From: Gallionella sp.
Lineage (GTDB): Bacteria; Pseudomonadota; Gammaproteobacteria; Burkholderiales; Gallionellaceae
Direction of reading: 5' to 3'
NCBI GenBank assembly: GCA_029850565.1
Contig: JARCRR010000124.1
Coordinates: forward strand, 1 to 34,020
Length of the DNA: 34,020 bases
Translations under genes and position numbers: made by a program
Notes under the pieces: model-generated
Told to the model about the DNA's origin: nothing
The model's input: only the letters and a program-made list of their open reading frames with translations
Databases searched by the model: none
In this document: piece after piece, positions 15,503-23,897 of the stretch
Numbering within the stretch: the stretch's first letter is position 1
Layout of the letters: each line of letters opens with the position of its first letter

Positions 15503-16633
15503 ATGCTGAACAAGCTCATCACACTTTCATTGCTGGCGCTTTTGAGCGCCTGCGGTGGCGGCAACAAACCTGCCGCCGGTGCGGCACCCGCCGCCCCGCC
15601 TCCACCCGAGGTCGAAGTGATAACCGTAGCCCCCGGCGATGCGACCTTCACGCAAGACCTGCCGGGACGTGTGCAGGCTTATCGCACGGCGCAAGTGCGT
15701 GCCCGTGTGGATGGCGTGGTGGAAGCGCGATTATTCAAAGAAGGTGGCGAGGTAAAAGCAGGAACGCAATTGTTCCGCATCGACGCACGCAGCTACCAGG
15801 CGACCGCCGAGGCCGCCAAAGCAGATGCAATGCTGGCGAAGGAGACCGTCGAGCGCTACAAGCGCCTGCGCGAGATCAACGGCATCAGCCAGCAAGACCT
15901 CGATCTGGCGCAGAACAAAGCCAAGCAAGCCGAGGCTGCGCGCATCAAAGCGGAAGAAGATTTGGAGCACGCCAATGTGCCCGCCCCGCTTTCCGGCCAC
16001 ATCGGGCGCGCCCAAGTCACCGAGGGCGCATTGGTCAGCAAGAGTAGCGCGACCCTGCTCGCCACCATCGAGCAGCTCGATCCGGTCTACATCAATTTCA
16101 CCCAATCCAGTGCCGAGCTGTCGCGTTTGCGCCGCGCGGTTGCGACAGGCGTCATGAAGCGTGCCGACTCGGCCAAGGTCGAGTTGCTGCTCGAAGACGG
16201 CAGCATCTATACACAGACCGGCAACATCCACTTCAGCGATATGGCGGTCGACCCCTCCACCGGGTCGGTGGCTTTGCGCGCCGAGTTCCCCAATGCCAAG
16301 CGTGATCTGTTGCCCGGTATGTTCGTGCGCATCCGCTTCCCCGAAGCCATCGCCGAGAACGTCATCCGTGTTCCGCAACGCGCAGTGCAGGCGAACACAC
16401 AAGGACAATTCGTGATGGTGGTCGGCGCGGACGGCAAAGCCAATCCGCAACCGGTCAAGACGGGTGGCATGGCCTCCACCGACTTTGTCATCCTCAGCGG
16501 ACTCAAAGGCGGTGAGCAAGTCATCGTCAACGGCTTGCAGAAGGCACGCCCGGGCACCGTGGTGAAAGCCGTCCCCGTGGTCGAGACGATGAAGTTGGAC
16601 AAGCAGCTCACCGCTCCCGCACCTTCCAAGTAA
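15503..16633 (+). CDS. RND efflux periplasmic adaptor lipoprotein (AcrA/MexA type)
   Basis: This is the membrane-fusion subunit linking an RND pump to an outer-membrane channel. The 376 residues start with a lipoprotein signal (LLALLSAC, Cys17) and a Pro/Ala linker. Then follow the lipoyl/barrel-sandwich domain (LPGRVQAYRTAQVRARVDGVV), a helical hairpin (~residues 100-150), the returning lipoyl half (VPAPLSGHIGRAQVTEGALV) and the beta-barrel and membrane-proximal domains (LPGMFVRIRFPEAI). The ATG at 15503 gives a clean lipoprotein signal. It lies 4 bases before the pump gene, forming an operon. No regulator or outer-membrane channel gene lies beside it, so a TolC-type protein must be encoded elsewhere. 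Confidence 0.93.
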   Translation: MLNKLITLSLLALLSACGGGNKPAAGAAPAAPPPPEVEVITVAPGDATFTQDLPGRVQAYRTAQVRARVDGVVEARLFKEGGEVKAGTQLFRIDARSYQATAEAAKADAMLAKETVERYKRLREINGISQQDLDLAQNKAKQAEAARIKAEEDLEHANVPAPLSGHIGRAQVTEGALVSKSSATLLATIEQLDPVYINFTQSSAELSRLRRAVATGVMKRADSAKVELLLEDGSIYTQTGNIHFSDMAVDPSTGSVALRAEFPNAKRDLLPGMFVRIRFPEAIAENVIRVPQRAVQANTQGQFVMVVGADGKANPQPVKTGGMASTDFVILSGLKGGEQVIVNGLQKARPGTVVKAVPVVETMKLDKQLTAPAPSK

Positions 16634-16637
16634 ACCC

Positions 16638-19600
16638 ATGTTCGCCAAATTCTTCATCGACCGCCCCATCTTCGCCTGGGTCATCGCCATCATCATCCTG
16701 ATGGCGGGGGTGCTCGCTTTGCGCGGCTTGCCCGTGACACAGTACCCGCCCGTCGCGCCACCTGCACTTTCTGTTTCCATCAACTATCCCGGCGCTTCGG
16801 CACAGGTCATCGAAGAGACCGCCATCGCGCTCATCGAGCAGGAACTGAACGGCGTCGAGAACCTGCTCTACATGGAATCGGCTTCCGAGTTGGGTAGCGG
16901 CAGCATCACGCTGACCTACGAGACGGGTACCGACCTCAACCTCGCCTCCGTCGAAGCGCAGAACCGCGTGAAGCGCGTCGAGGCGCGTCTGCCGGAAGAG
17001 GTGCGCCGACTCGGCATCACCACCAACAAATCGGCGCGCAACTATGTGATGTTCGTCGCGCTCATCTCGCCGGACAAGACATACGACAGCGTGGGTCTGG
17101 GCAGCTTCGTGAGCGCCAGCGTGATCGACAGCATCAAGCGTGTGCCGGGCGTGGGCGAAGCGCTGATGTTCGGCACCGAATACTCGATGCGCCTGTGGCT
17201 CAAGCCGGATCGTTTGCAGGCGTATGGCCTGTCCCCTGCCGATGTCTCCAAAGCGGTGCGTGCACAGAACACGCAACTGGCGATGGGCGAGCTGGGGCAA
17301 CTGCCTGCCGCACCGGGGCAACAGCTCAACGCCGTGATCGTCACGCGCAGTCGCTTGGCCTCGGTGGAGGAGTTCGGCAACGTCATCATCCGCACCAATC
17401 CCGATGGCTCCAGCTTGCGCGTGAAGGATGTCGCCCGTGTCGAACTGGGCGCGCAGGATTACGCGCGCCAATCGCGTCTGGATGGTCAGCCCTCCGCCAA
17501 CATCGCCATCCGTTTGGCTCCCGGTGCGAACGCGCTGGAAACGGTTGGCGCGGTGAAGGCGCGCATGGGCGAACTGGAGAAGAGCTTCCCCAAGGGAGTG
17601 AGTTGGCTGGTGCCGTATGACACCTCGAAGTTCATCGACATCTCCATCAAAGAAGTGCTGAAGAGTCTGGCCGAGGCGCTGTTGCTCGTGGTGCTGGTGA
17701 TGTACCTGTTCCTCGGCAACATCCGCGCCACCATCATTCCCACCATCGTCATTCCCGTCGCACTCGTGGGTGCCTTGGTCGGCCTGTATCTGCTGGGCTA
17801 TTCCATCAACGTGCTGACGCTGTTCGCGATGGTGCTCGCCATCGGTATCGTGGTGGACGATGCCATCGTGGTGGTAGAGAACGTGGAGCGCATCATGGCG
17901 ACGGAAGGATTGTCGCCGCGCGACGCCACGCGCAAGGCGATGGATCAGATCATCGGCGCCATCATCGCCATCACCTTGGTGCTGTCGGCGGTGTTCATCC
18001 CGATGTCGCTGTTCGGCGGCTCCACGGGCGCGATCTATCGCCAGTTCGCCGTGACGCTGTTGCTGACCATGGGCTTCTCGGCCTTGATGGCGGTGACGCT
18101 CACCCCCGCGCTGTGTGCTTCCATCTTGAAGAAGGAGGATGCAAAACCGCACGGCCCCTTTGGCTTGTTCTTTGAGAAGGTGACCCAGCGCTACACACGA
18201 AGCATCAACTCAGTGGTGCGCAAGACCGCGCGTTATCTGGTGATCTATGTGGTCATCATCATCGCCATGGGTTGGCTGTTCACCAAGTTGCCGGGCAGCT
18301 TCCTGCCGGAAGAAGACCAAGGCTATTTCGTCAACGTCATCCAACTGCCTGCGGGTGCCACACAGGAACGCACGATGGAAGTGTTGGAGCAAGTCGAACA
18401 GCACTACCTCAAGCTGCCTGAAGTGGAACACGTAGTAGCGGTAGCGGGCTTCTCCTTCTTCGGTCGCGGGCAGAACGCCGCTATCGCTTTCGTGCGTCTG
18501 AAAGGTTGGGATGTGCGCCCCGAAAAGGAAAGCAGCGCTCCCTCGCTAGTGCGCAAAGCGAACAAGGAGTTGTCGCGCATCAAACAGGCGATGATCTTCG
18601 CCATCAACCCGCCCTCCATCCCCGAGCTATCTGCCACGGGCGGTTTCGATTTCCGCTTGCAAGACCGTAGCGGACAAGGGCGCGAGAAGTTGTTGGAAGC
18701 ACGCAACATGATGTTGGGCATGACCGCACAGAACCCCGCGTTGGCAGGTGTGCGCCCAGAAGGACAAGAAGCCGGCCCACAACTATTGCTGGACATCGAC
18801 CGCCTCAAAGCGGAAGCACTCGGCGTCTCCTCCGCCGATCTGAACGAGACCTTGCAATCGCTGTTGGGCGTGGCCTACATCAACGACTTCGTGCGGCAGG
18901 GACGTATCTTGCGCGTGCAGATGCAAGCCGAGGCTGATTCGCGCCGCACACCGGAAGACATCCTCAAGGTCACCGTGCGCAACAACAAGGGCGGCATGGT
19001 ACCGCTGTCCGAGTTGGCGACCCCGCGCTGGACCGTCGGCTCGCCCAAATTGGATCGCTACAACGGCATCCCTTCGATGAAGATCTCGGGTGCGGCCGCA
19101 CCGGGTCGCAGCACCGGCGAAGCGATGGCCGCGATGGCAGACATCGCGCAGAAGCTGCCGCCCGGTTTCGGCTATGAATGGTCGGCCACTTCACGCGAGG
19201 AGATGATGTCTGGCGCGCAAGCACCGTTGCTGTTCGCCATCTCGTTGTTCGTGGTGTTCCTGTGTCTGGCGGCGTTGTACGAGAGCTGGTCTATCCCATT
19301 CGCCGTCATGCTGGTGGTACCGCTCGGCATCTTCGGCGCGATCCTGGCGGTGAATCTACGTGGCTTGCCCAACGACATCTACTTCAAGGTCGGCCTCATC
19401 GCCATCATCGGTCTGTCGGCGAAGAACGCCATCCTGATCATCGAGTTCGCGCGCAAGTTGCAAGACGAGGGGATGAAACTCATCGACGCCACCGTCGAAG
19501 CGTGCCGCCTGCGTTTCCGTCCTATCCTGATGACCTCCATCGCCTTCATCGCGGGCGTGTCGCCGCTGGCGTTCTCCACCGGTGCTGGCGCGCAAAGCCG

Positions 19601-19742
19601 CCACGCCATCGGCACCGGTGTGATGGGCGGCATGTTGGCCGCCACCGTGCTGGCGGTGTTCCTCGTGCCGGTGTTCTTCGTGGTGGTGCGCAAGTTCTTC
19701 CCCGGGCATGCGCGCAATGAGAGTGAATACGAAGACGACTAG
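16638..19742 (+). CDS. RND multidrug efflux pump, HAE1 family (AcrB/MexB type)
   Basis: This inner-membrane trimeric proton-driven pump expels hydrophobic drugs and detergents through a tripartite channel. Its 1034 residues are typical of HAE1 pumps. The N-terminus FAKFFIDRPIFAWVIAIIIL, the proton-relay pair Asp407-Asp408 in GIVVDDAIVVVENVERI (same numbers as AcrB), large periplasmic loops after TM1 and TM7, and the second relay region SAKNAILIIEFARKL with the conserved Lys are all visible. The frame is intact with no degenerate region. Substrates cannot be predicted. It follows the adaptor by 4 bases; pyrC follows after 64 bases. Confidence 0.97.
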   Translation: MFAKFFIDRPIFAWVIAIIILMAGVLALRGLPVTQYPPVAPPALSVSINYPGASAQVIEETAIALIEQELNGVENLLYMESASELGSGSITLTYETGTDLNLASVEAQNRVKRVEARLPEEVRRLGITTNKSARNYVMFVALISPDKTYDSVGLGSFVSASVIDSIKRVPGVGEALMFGTEYSMRLWLKPDRLQAYGLSPADVSKAVRAQNTQLAMGELGQLPAAPGQQLNAVIVTRSRLASVEEFGNVIIRTNPDGSSLRVKDVARVELGAQDYARQSRLDGQPSANIAIRLAPGANALETVGAVKARMGELEKSFPKGVSWLVPYDTSKFIDISIKEVLKSLAEALLLVVLVMYLFLGNIRATIIPTIVIPVALVGALVGLYLLGYSINVLTLFAMVLAIGIVVDDAIVVVENVERIMATEGLSPRDATRKAMDQIIGAIIAITLVLSAVFIPMSLFGGSTGAIYRQFAVTLLLTMGFSALMAVTLTPALCASILKKEDAKPHGPFGLFFEKVTQRYTRSINSVVRKTARYLVIYVVIIIAMGWLFTKLPGSFLPEEDQGYFVNVIQLPAGATQERTMEVLEQVEQHYLKLPEVEHVVAVAGFSFFGRGQNAAIAFVRLKGWDVRPEKESSAPSLVRKANKELSRIKQAMIFAINPPSIPELSATGGFDFRLQDRSGQGREKLLEARNMMLGMTAQNPALAGVRPEGQEAGPQLLLDIDRLKAEALGVSSADLNETLQSLLGVAYINDFVRQGRILRVQMQAEADSRRTPEDILKVTVRNNKGGMVPLSELATPRWTVGSPKLDRYNGIPSMKISGAAAPGRSTGEAMAAMADIAQKLPPGFGYEWSATSREEMMSGAQAPLLFAISLFVVFLCLAALYESWSIPFAVMLVVPLGIFGAILAVNLRGLPNDIYFKVGLIAIIGLSAKNAILIIEFARKLQDEGMKLIDATVEACRLRFRPILMTSIAFIAGVSPLAFSTGAGAQSRHAIGTGVMGGMLAATVLAVFLVPVFFVVVRKFFPGHARNESEYEDD

Positions 19743-19773
19743 GCCGGTCTGAAGCAGGCTCAATAGCGTTACA

Positions 19774-19800
19774 ATTCCGGCTCATCCATTGAGCCGGAAT
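19774..19800 (+). promoter_or_regulatory. Perfect hairpin covering the pyrC ribosome binding region
   Basis: ATTCCGGCTCA (19774-19784) pairs perfectly over 11 bp with TGAGCCGGAAT (19790-19800), leaving a 5-base loop. The only Shine-Dalgarno-like bases before pyrC (GGAAT, 19796-19800) are in the 3' arm, 6 bases before the ATG. No T-run follows on either strand, so it is not an ordinary terminator. In enteric bacteria pyrC is controlled by a leader hairpin that hides the ribosome site; a similar mechanism is inferred here. Confidence 0.6.
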
Positions 19801-19806
19801 CATTTC

Positions 19807-20841
19807 ATGCAACAACTCACCCTTACCCGCCCCGACGACTGGCACTTGCACCTGCGCGATGATGCGCTGATGGCCTCGGTGCTGCCCGACACCGCACGCC
19901 AGTTCGCGCGCGCCATCGTTATGCCCAATCTGCGCCCGCCCGTTACCACCACCGCGCAGGCCGTGGCCTACCGCGAGCGCATCCTCGCTGCACTACCTGC
20001 TGGCATGAAGTTCGAGCCGCTGATGACGCTGTACCTCACCGACAACACCAGCGCGGAAGAGATCAAGAAAGCCAAAGCCAGCGGTGTGGTGCATGCGGTG
20101 AAGCTGTACCCCGCAGGGGCGACCACCAACTCCGACGCGGGGGTCACCGATCTGCGCAAGACCTACGCCGCACTGGAAGAGATGCAACGCTGCGGCATGC
20201 CGTTCCTGGTGCATGGTGAAGTGACCGCCAGCGACATCGACATCTTCGACCGCGAAGCCGTGTTCATCGAACGCGTGATGCAACCGCTGTTGAAAGACCT
20301 GCCGAACCTGCGCGTGGTGTTCGAACACATCACCACCAAAGATGCCGCACAGTTCGTAACCGAAGCGCCGGACACCATCGCCGCCACGCTCACCCCGCAA
20401 CACCTGCTCTACAACCGCAACGCCATGCTGGTCGGCGGCATCCGCCCACACTTCTACTGCCTGCCGATTCTCAAACGCGAAACACACCGCGAAGCTTTGG
20501 TGAAAGCCGCCACCAGCGGCAGCAAAAAATTCTTCCTCGGCACCGACAGCGCCCCGCACGCGCAACACACCAAAGAGAACGCCTGCGGCTGCGCCGGATG
20601 CTACAGTGCGCACAACGCCATCGAACTGTATGCCGAAGCTTTCGAGGCTGCGGGTGCGTTGGATAAACTCGAAGCATTCGCGAGTTTCTACGGCGCGGAT
20701 TACTACGGCCTACCGCGCAACAAAGAGACCATCACCTTGCGTAAGGAAGAGTGGCAAGTGCCTGCGTCGGTGGGGTTTGGCGAGCATCAGCTTGTGCCAC
20801 TAAGGGCGGGGGAGAAGATGAAGTGGAAGTTGGTGGAATGA
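19807..20841 (+). CDS. pyrC: Dihydroorotase PyrC (class II)
   Basis: This zinc enzyme cyclises carbamoyl aspartate to dihydroorotate in pyrimidine synthesis. The 344 residues match the E. coli-type PyrC length. Metal-site features are the DDWHLHLRDD HxH motif near the N-terminus, the carboxylated-lysine segment HAVKLYPAGATTNSDAGV, the histidines in LVHGEV and VFEHI, and the catalytic aspartate in GTDSAPHAQHTKENACGCAGC. I choose the ATG at 19807, which opens the family sequence QQLTLTRPDDWHLHL, over an upstream TTG inside the hairpin. Expression is probably modulated by the leader hairpin. Confidence 0.97.
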   Translation: MQQLTLTRPDDWHLHLRDDALMASVLPDTARQFARAIVMPNLRPPVTTTAQAVAYRERILAALPAGMKFEPLMTLYLTDNTSAEEIKKAKASGVVHAVKLYPAGATTNSDAGVTDLRKTYAALEEMQRCGMPFLVHGEVTASDIDIFDREAVFIERVMQPLLKDLPNLRVVFEHITTKDAAQFVTEAPDTIAATLTPQHLLYNRNAMLVGGIRPHFYCLPILKRETHREALVKAATSGSKKFFLGTDSAPHAQHTKENACGCAGCYSAHNAIELYAEAFEAAGALDKLEAFASFYGADYYGLPRNKETITLRKEEWQVPASVGFGEHQLVPLRAGEKMKWKLVE

Positions 20842-20916
20842 CGATGTATATTCGAAAACTGAAAGATGTAGCAAGCAACTTTTGAAGTTCAATTTAATCT
20901 TTAAGGAGAAAACGTA

Positions 20917-21174
20917 ATGAGTTTTATGTTCCCTGTTGTATTGGTTGTAATCGGATTCTTTTTTTATCGTGCGTTTAAAAAACATTCATCAACACCAACC
21001 TTTGATGATTACCGCAATAACTATCCTGAATTGGTCAAGGATGGAAAAATCACATGCCACAAATGTTCGGGCAAAGATATTTTCGTTAAAACAATCGGTA
21101 AAACACCAACCTCATTACTGAATCATCATCTTTGTAAAACTTGTGGAACTACGTTGTTTCGCTCTTCAACCTAA
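20917..21174 (+). CDS. Small membrane-anchored protein with a zinc-ribbon-like tail
   Basis: An 85-residue protein with one N-terminal transmembrane helix (FPVVLVVIGFFFYRAF) followed by a soluble part. This contains CHKC (about residues 47-50) and CKTC (about residues 76-79), a likely zinc ribbon. AAGGAG with 7-base spacing precedes the ATG, so translation is well supported. Codons are AT-rich (AAA, AAT, ATT) compared with pyrC before it. I recognise no family or function. It lies between pyrC and another AT-rich small membrane protein gene and is probably part of the same insert. Confidence 0.65.
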   Translation: MSFMFPVVLVVIGFFFYRAFKKHSSTPTFDDYRNNYPELVKDGKITCHKCSGKDIFVKTIGKTPTSLLNHHLCKTCGTTLFRSST

Positions 21175-21261
21175 GCTTGGCAAACGGGTTGAATAACGCG
21201 GCAATCTCACTTATTGAGCGTCGATTCGCTTAATTCAATTCACAACCTACACGTAATATAA

Positions 21262-21561
21262 ATGAAAATTTTAGACGATTTTGCCAAGTTAATTAGTTCG
21301 AGGAACGAAAAAACCTTTGAAGGGTTGCCAAGTTGGATTCTGGGGGTTCTTGGTGCATTAGCGTTCCTATGCTTTTCCTATTTTGGACTTATGTACAGCG
21401 ATGTTGTCCCAGATTTCATCAAAGAAATAAACACGATCGGTATTAATCTGACTGCGCTTAAAATCGCTTTTGTTCTTGCAATATATTCATTTCCAACTTG
21501 GTGGTTCGGGTGCGTTGCTGCTAGGTGCCACACGGTGTTGTATGAGCGCTGGTTCAAATGA
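21262..21561 (+). CDS. Small hypothetical membrane protein
   Basis: A 99-residue protein with two predicted transmembrane helices (about residues 24-46, WILGVLGALAFLCFSYFGLMY; and 64-84, ALKIAFVLAIYSFPTWWFG). Between them is a short acidic loop, and a basic/aromatic C-terminus follows. I recognise no family. The base composition is AT-rich and unlike the flanking housekeeping genes. The ribosome site before the ATG is poor. The 87 bases between this and the previous ORF hold no gene. Directly after its stop lies a degenerate 25-bp direct repeat. It could be an accessory gene carried in with the repeat. Confidence 0.55.
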   Translation: MKILDDFAKLISSRNEKTFEGLPSWILGVLGALAFLCFSYFGLMYSDVVPDFIKEINTIGINLTALKIAFVLAIYSFPTWWFGCVAARCHTVLYERWFK

Positions 21562-21563
21562 TT

Positions 21564-21620
21564 AAAGGAGCCTTGCTCGAATTAATTTCGTAGCCAAAGG
21601 GGTCGAGCTCGAATTAATTT
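21564..21620. repeat. Tandem degenerate 25-bp direct repeat
   Basis: Two copies of AAAGGRGYCKWGCTCGAATT-type sequence lie at 21564-21588 and 21596-21620, a 32-bp period. The last 14 bases, GCTCGAATTAATTT, are identical in both. The pattern GGGGTC...CGAATTAATTT reminds me of sequences seen beside REP-associated (Y1-type) transposase genes, but no transposase is present and this link is from memory. It lies upstream of the gamma-carbonic anhydrase gene. Confidence 0.65.
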
Positions 21621-21641
21621 TCCCGCCTCTAAAATAATCAC

Positions 21642-22181
21642 ATGCCACTATCCAACTATCTCAGCACTTCCCCCACCCTAGGCGACCGCGTCTATCTGCA
21701 CCCCTCCTGCCAGGTCATCGGTGAGGTGAAGATCGGCGACGACAGTTCTGTGTGGTGCAACACGGTGTTGCGCGGTGATGTGAACCGCATCGAGATCGGG
21801 CGCGGCTCTAACGTGCAAGACTTGACCATGGGCCATGTGTCGCACAAGACGGCGGAGAAGCCCGATGGTTCGCCGCTGATCATCGGCGACTATGTGACGG
21901 TGGGGCATTCGGTCATTTTGCACGGCTGCCGTATCGGCAACGACTGTCTCATCGGTATGGGCTCCATCATCATGGACGATGTGGTGATCCCAGACCGCGT
22001 GATGATAGGTGCGGGCAGCCTGATCTCGCCGGGCAAGACGCTGGAGAGCGGCATGCTCTACATGGGCCGCCCGGCCAAGGCGGTGCGTGCGCTGACGGAT
22101 GAGGAGATGGGCTATCTGCGTTACTCCGCCGAGCATTACATGCGGGTGAAGGACAATTATCTGAAAGGCACGGTGAAATGA
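21642..22181 (+). CDS. Gamma-class carbonic anhydrase family protein (YrdA/PaaY-like)
   Basis: This 179-residue protein has the left-handed beta-helix hexapeptide fold. Repeats include GEVKIGDDSSVWCNTVLRGDVNRIEIGRGSNVQD. Histidines that would bind zinc at the trimer interface are seen in LTMGHVSH and VTVGHSVILHGC. The family includes active gamma-carbonic anhydrases and relatives of uncertain activity (YrdA, PaaY), so hydration of CO2 is possible but not certain. It probably acts in the cytoplasm. The ribosome site is weak. The last 4 bases overlap the next gene (ATGA), starting a small operon with the unknown protein and the DUF2288 gene. Confidence 0.92.
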   Translation: MPLSNYLSTSPTLGDRVYLHPSCQVIGEVKIGDDSSVWCNTVLRGDVNRIEIGRGSNVQDLTMGHVSHKTAEKPDGSPLIIGDYVTVGHSVILHGCRIGNDCLIGMGSIIMDDVVIPDRVMIGAGSLISPGKTLESGMLYMGRPAKAVRALTDEEMGYLRYSAEHYMRVKDNYLKGTVK

Positions 22182-22546
22182 CGATGTTCGGCAACGACAT
22201 CATGTTGCATGACGGGCAGGAACTTGAGCTTCAGATCGAGCGTACTTGCATCGCGCTCGGCCTCGATTGCAAAGACGATTACCAAGTGCGCCTCTTCGCA
22301 CGTGACGTGTTGCAGAATATCGCGGCACTGAGAAAAGCAGCGCACGAGGGGGATATGCAAGCACGCAGCAAAGTCGAGCTATACGGCCTGGCGATGCTGA
22401 TGCACAAGACCAATGCGGCGACCTTCGGCTCGAACTATCTGAACCAGTTCGCCAAGGTGACCGAACATCAATCCGCTTGGGCGGCCGTTGCGCAGGCTTT
22501 GTGGAAAGAGCTGGAAGCGCGCAACCCGGACAGCATTGAACCGTAG
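22178..22546 (+). CDS. Hypothetical helical protein
   Basis: A 122-residue, mostly helical soluble protein with no signal peptide or membrane segment. Visible segments are CIALGLDCKDDYQVRLFARDVLQNIAALRKAA and MHKTNAATFGSNYLNQFAKVTEHQSAWAAVAQALWKEL. I do not recognise a named family. It is translationally coupled to the carbonic anhydrase by an ATGA overlap and followed after 10 bases by the DUF2288 gene, so a role shared with these neighbours is plausible but undefined. An alternative start is the third codon (also ATG). Confidence 0.75.
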   Translation: MTMFGNDIMLHDGQELELQIERTCIALGLDCKDDYQVRLFARDVLQNIAALRKAAHEGDMQARSKVELYGLAMLMHKTNAATFGSNYLNQFAKVTEHQSAWAAVAQALWKELEARNPDSIEP

Positions 22547-22556
22547 GAAACGAAGC

Positions 22557-22871
22557 ATGAAACAACCGACCCTGGAAGACATCGACCGCGCTCAGGTGAA
22601 CATGGAGACCTCACAGATCGGCTGGCGCGAGTTGCAACCCTATTTCGCGCGCGGCGCAACGGTCGCCGTGAAAGCGGAACTCGATCTGGTCGAGGTCGCG
22701 TACCAGATATCTCGTGACAACAAGGCGCAAGTGGCACAGTGGCTGGAGTCGGGGCAGATAGGCCGCGTCACCGACGAGCAGGCATTGGCCTGGTACGAGG
22801 CCGATGCGCTGGTATGGGCAGTGGTGGCACGACCCTATGTATTGGTGCAAGACAAGAACCGCGATCAGTAG
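22557..22871 (+). CDS. DUF2288 family protein
   Basis: A 104-residue cytoplasmic protein matching DUF2288. Core segments are IGWRELQPYFARGATVAVKAELDLVEVAYQISRDN, VAQWLESGQIGRVTDEQALAWYE and VVARPYVLVQ. The function is unknown. The ATG at 22557 follows AGGA with 8-base spacing; an in-frame upstream extension overlaps the previous gene and is unlikely. It probably belongs to the same operon as the gamma-carbonic anhydrase. Confidence 0.87.
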   Translation: MKQPTLEDIDRAQVNMETSQIGWRELQPYFARGATVAVKAELDLVEVAYQISRDNKAQVAQWLESGQIGRVTDEQALAWYEADALVWAVVARPYVLVQDKNRDQ

Positions 22872-22887
22872 CATCGTCTCTTCCTCT

Positions 22888-23883
22888 TTGCCTATTTGTC
22901 GTCAGCAGAGGGCAGGTTGGCTGTTGATCGCCGTCCTGTTTTCGATGCCGGTGTATGCGGAAGAAGCTCCGCCCGAGACCTTGGGCGCAGTGCCTCCTGC
23001 ACCCCTCATCCCCCTGCCCTCGCTCGATACGATGGATGCACCGCGCGATTATCTTTCAGGACAGTTCACGGGATTGATCGGCAAGGTCGACCGGTTCTTC
23101 GGCGATGACCGCCACTATCAGGAAAGCAACGCAAGCGTGCTGCAGCTCGACATCACGCGAGTGACAGGCTACAACGGGGACGGCATGTATGTGCTATCGG
23201 GCAGGGCAAAACTCGATCTGCCCAACACCGAAGAGAGATTGCATCTGACGATCGAAAGCGATCCGGATCAGAACTTCTCCACCGACCAATCGCGCACTCA
23301 GCAACAATCGACCCAACGCAGCACGATACAAAGCATCGCAGCCGCCCTGCGCTTCGAGCAGACCGGCAATGAACGCTGGCACTTCAGTACAGATGCGGGG
23401 TTGAAATTCCAAGGGTTGGAAACGACGCCGTTCGCGCGGGTACGCGGCAGTGTGGGCGAGGTCTTCGGTTTGTGGCACGCAAAAGCGGCCGAGACTGTGT
23501 TTTGGTTCAACACCGTCGGAACAGGAGAAACGACCCAGTTCGACTTGGAAAGACTCATCAGCGAACCGTTACTGTTCCGTGCCACCAGCAGTGCCACTTG
23601 GCTGCATGAGAAACAGAACTTCGATCTGCGCCAAGACCTCTCGCTCTTCCACACCTGGGACGAACGCACCGCGTTGCTCTATCAGGCCAGCGCATTCGGC
23701 ATCAGCAAACCCCATACACATGTCACTGACTATGTGCTGTTGCTGTCGTACCGCTATCGCCTGCATCGTGACTGGCTGTTCTTCGAGCTCGATCCGCAAC
23801 TGCATTTCCCCGCTGAAAGGCGGTTCCGCACCAGTCAAGCATTGGTGATGCGACTGGAGATGCTGTTCGACGAAACGAACTAG
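22888..23883 (+). CDS. Putative outer-membrane beta-barrel protein, unknown function
   Basis: This exported protein has 331 residues if it starts at the TTG at 22888. The start gives a good signal peptide: basic RQQR, then AGWLLIAVLFSMPVYA with cleavage before EEA. The start is uncertain: no ATG fits, an ATG at 22804 would overlap DUF2288 by 68 bases, and a TTG at 22924 follows AGAGGGCAGG but would lose the basic residues. A proline-rich segment follows, then alternating beta-strand-like stretches with aromatic residues and a Gln/Ser/Thr-rich patch near residue 135. The last strands (WLFFELDPQLHFP...ALVMRLEMLFDE) resemble an outer-membrane protein. No family was recognised. Confidence 0.7.
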   Translation: MPICRQQRAGWLLIAVLFSMPVYAEEAPPETLGAVPPAPLIPLPSLDTMDAPRDYLSGQFTGLIGKVDRFFGDDRHYQESNASVLQLDITRVTGYNGDGMYVLSGRAKLDLPNTEERLHLTIESDPDQNFSTDQSRTQQQSTQRSTIQSIAAALRFEQTGNERWHFSTDAGLKFQGLETTPFARVRGSVGEVFGLWHAKAAETVFWFNTVGTGETTQFDLERLISEPLLFRATSSATWLHEKQNFDLRQDLSLFHTWDERTALLYQASAFGISKPHTHVTDYVLLLSYRYRLHRDWLFFELDPQLHFPAERRFRTSQALVMRLEMLFDETN

Positions 23884-23897
23884 CCAGCCCTCCCGCC

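Noticed and set aside
16608..18152. 514-codon open frame antisense to the RND pump
   Set aside because: The His/Arg/Asp-rich translation is typical of a shadow frame; the pump on the plus strand is unambiguous.
19774..19800. Terminator for the RND pump operon
   Set aside because: The stem is perfect but no T-run follows on either strand, and it abuts the pyrC start.
22804..22887. ATG at 22804 as the start of the outer-membrane-like protein
   Set aside because: It would overlap DUF2288 by 68 bases and place about 28 unusual residues before an otherwise good signal peptide; kept only as an alternative.
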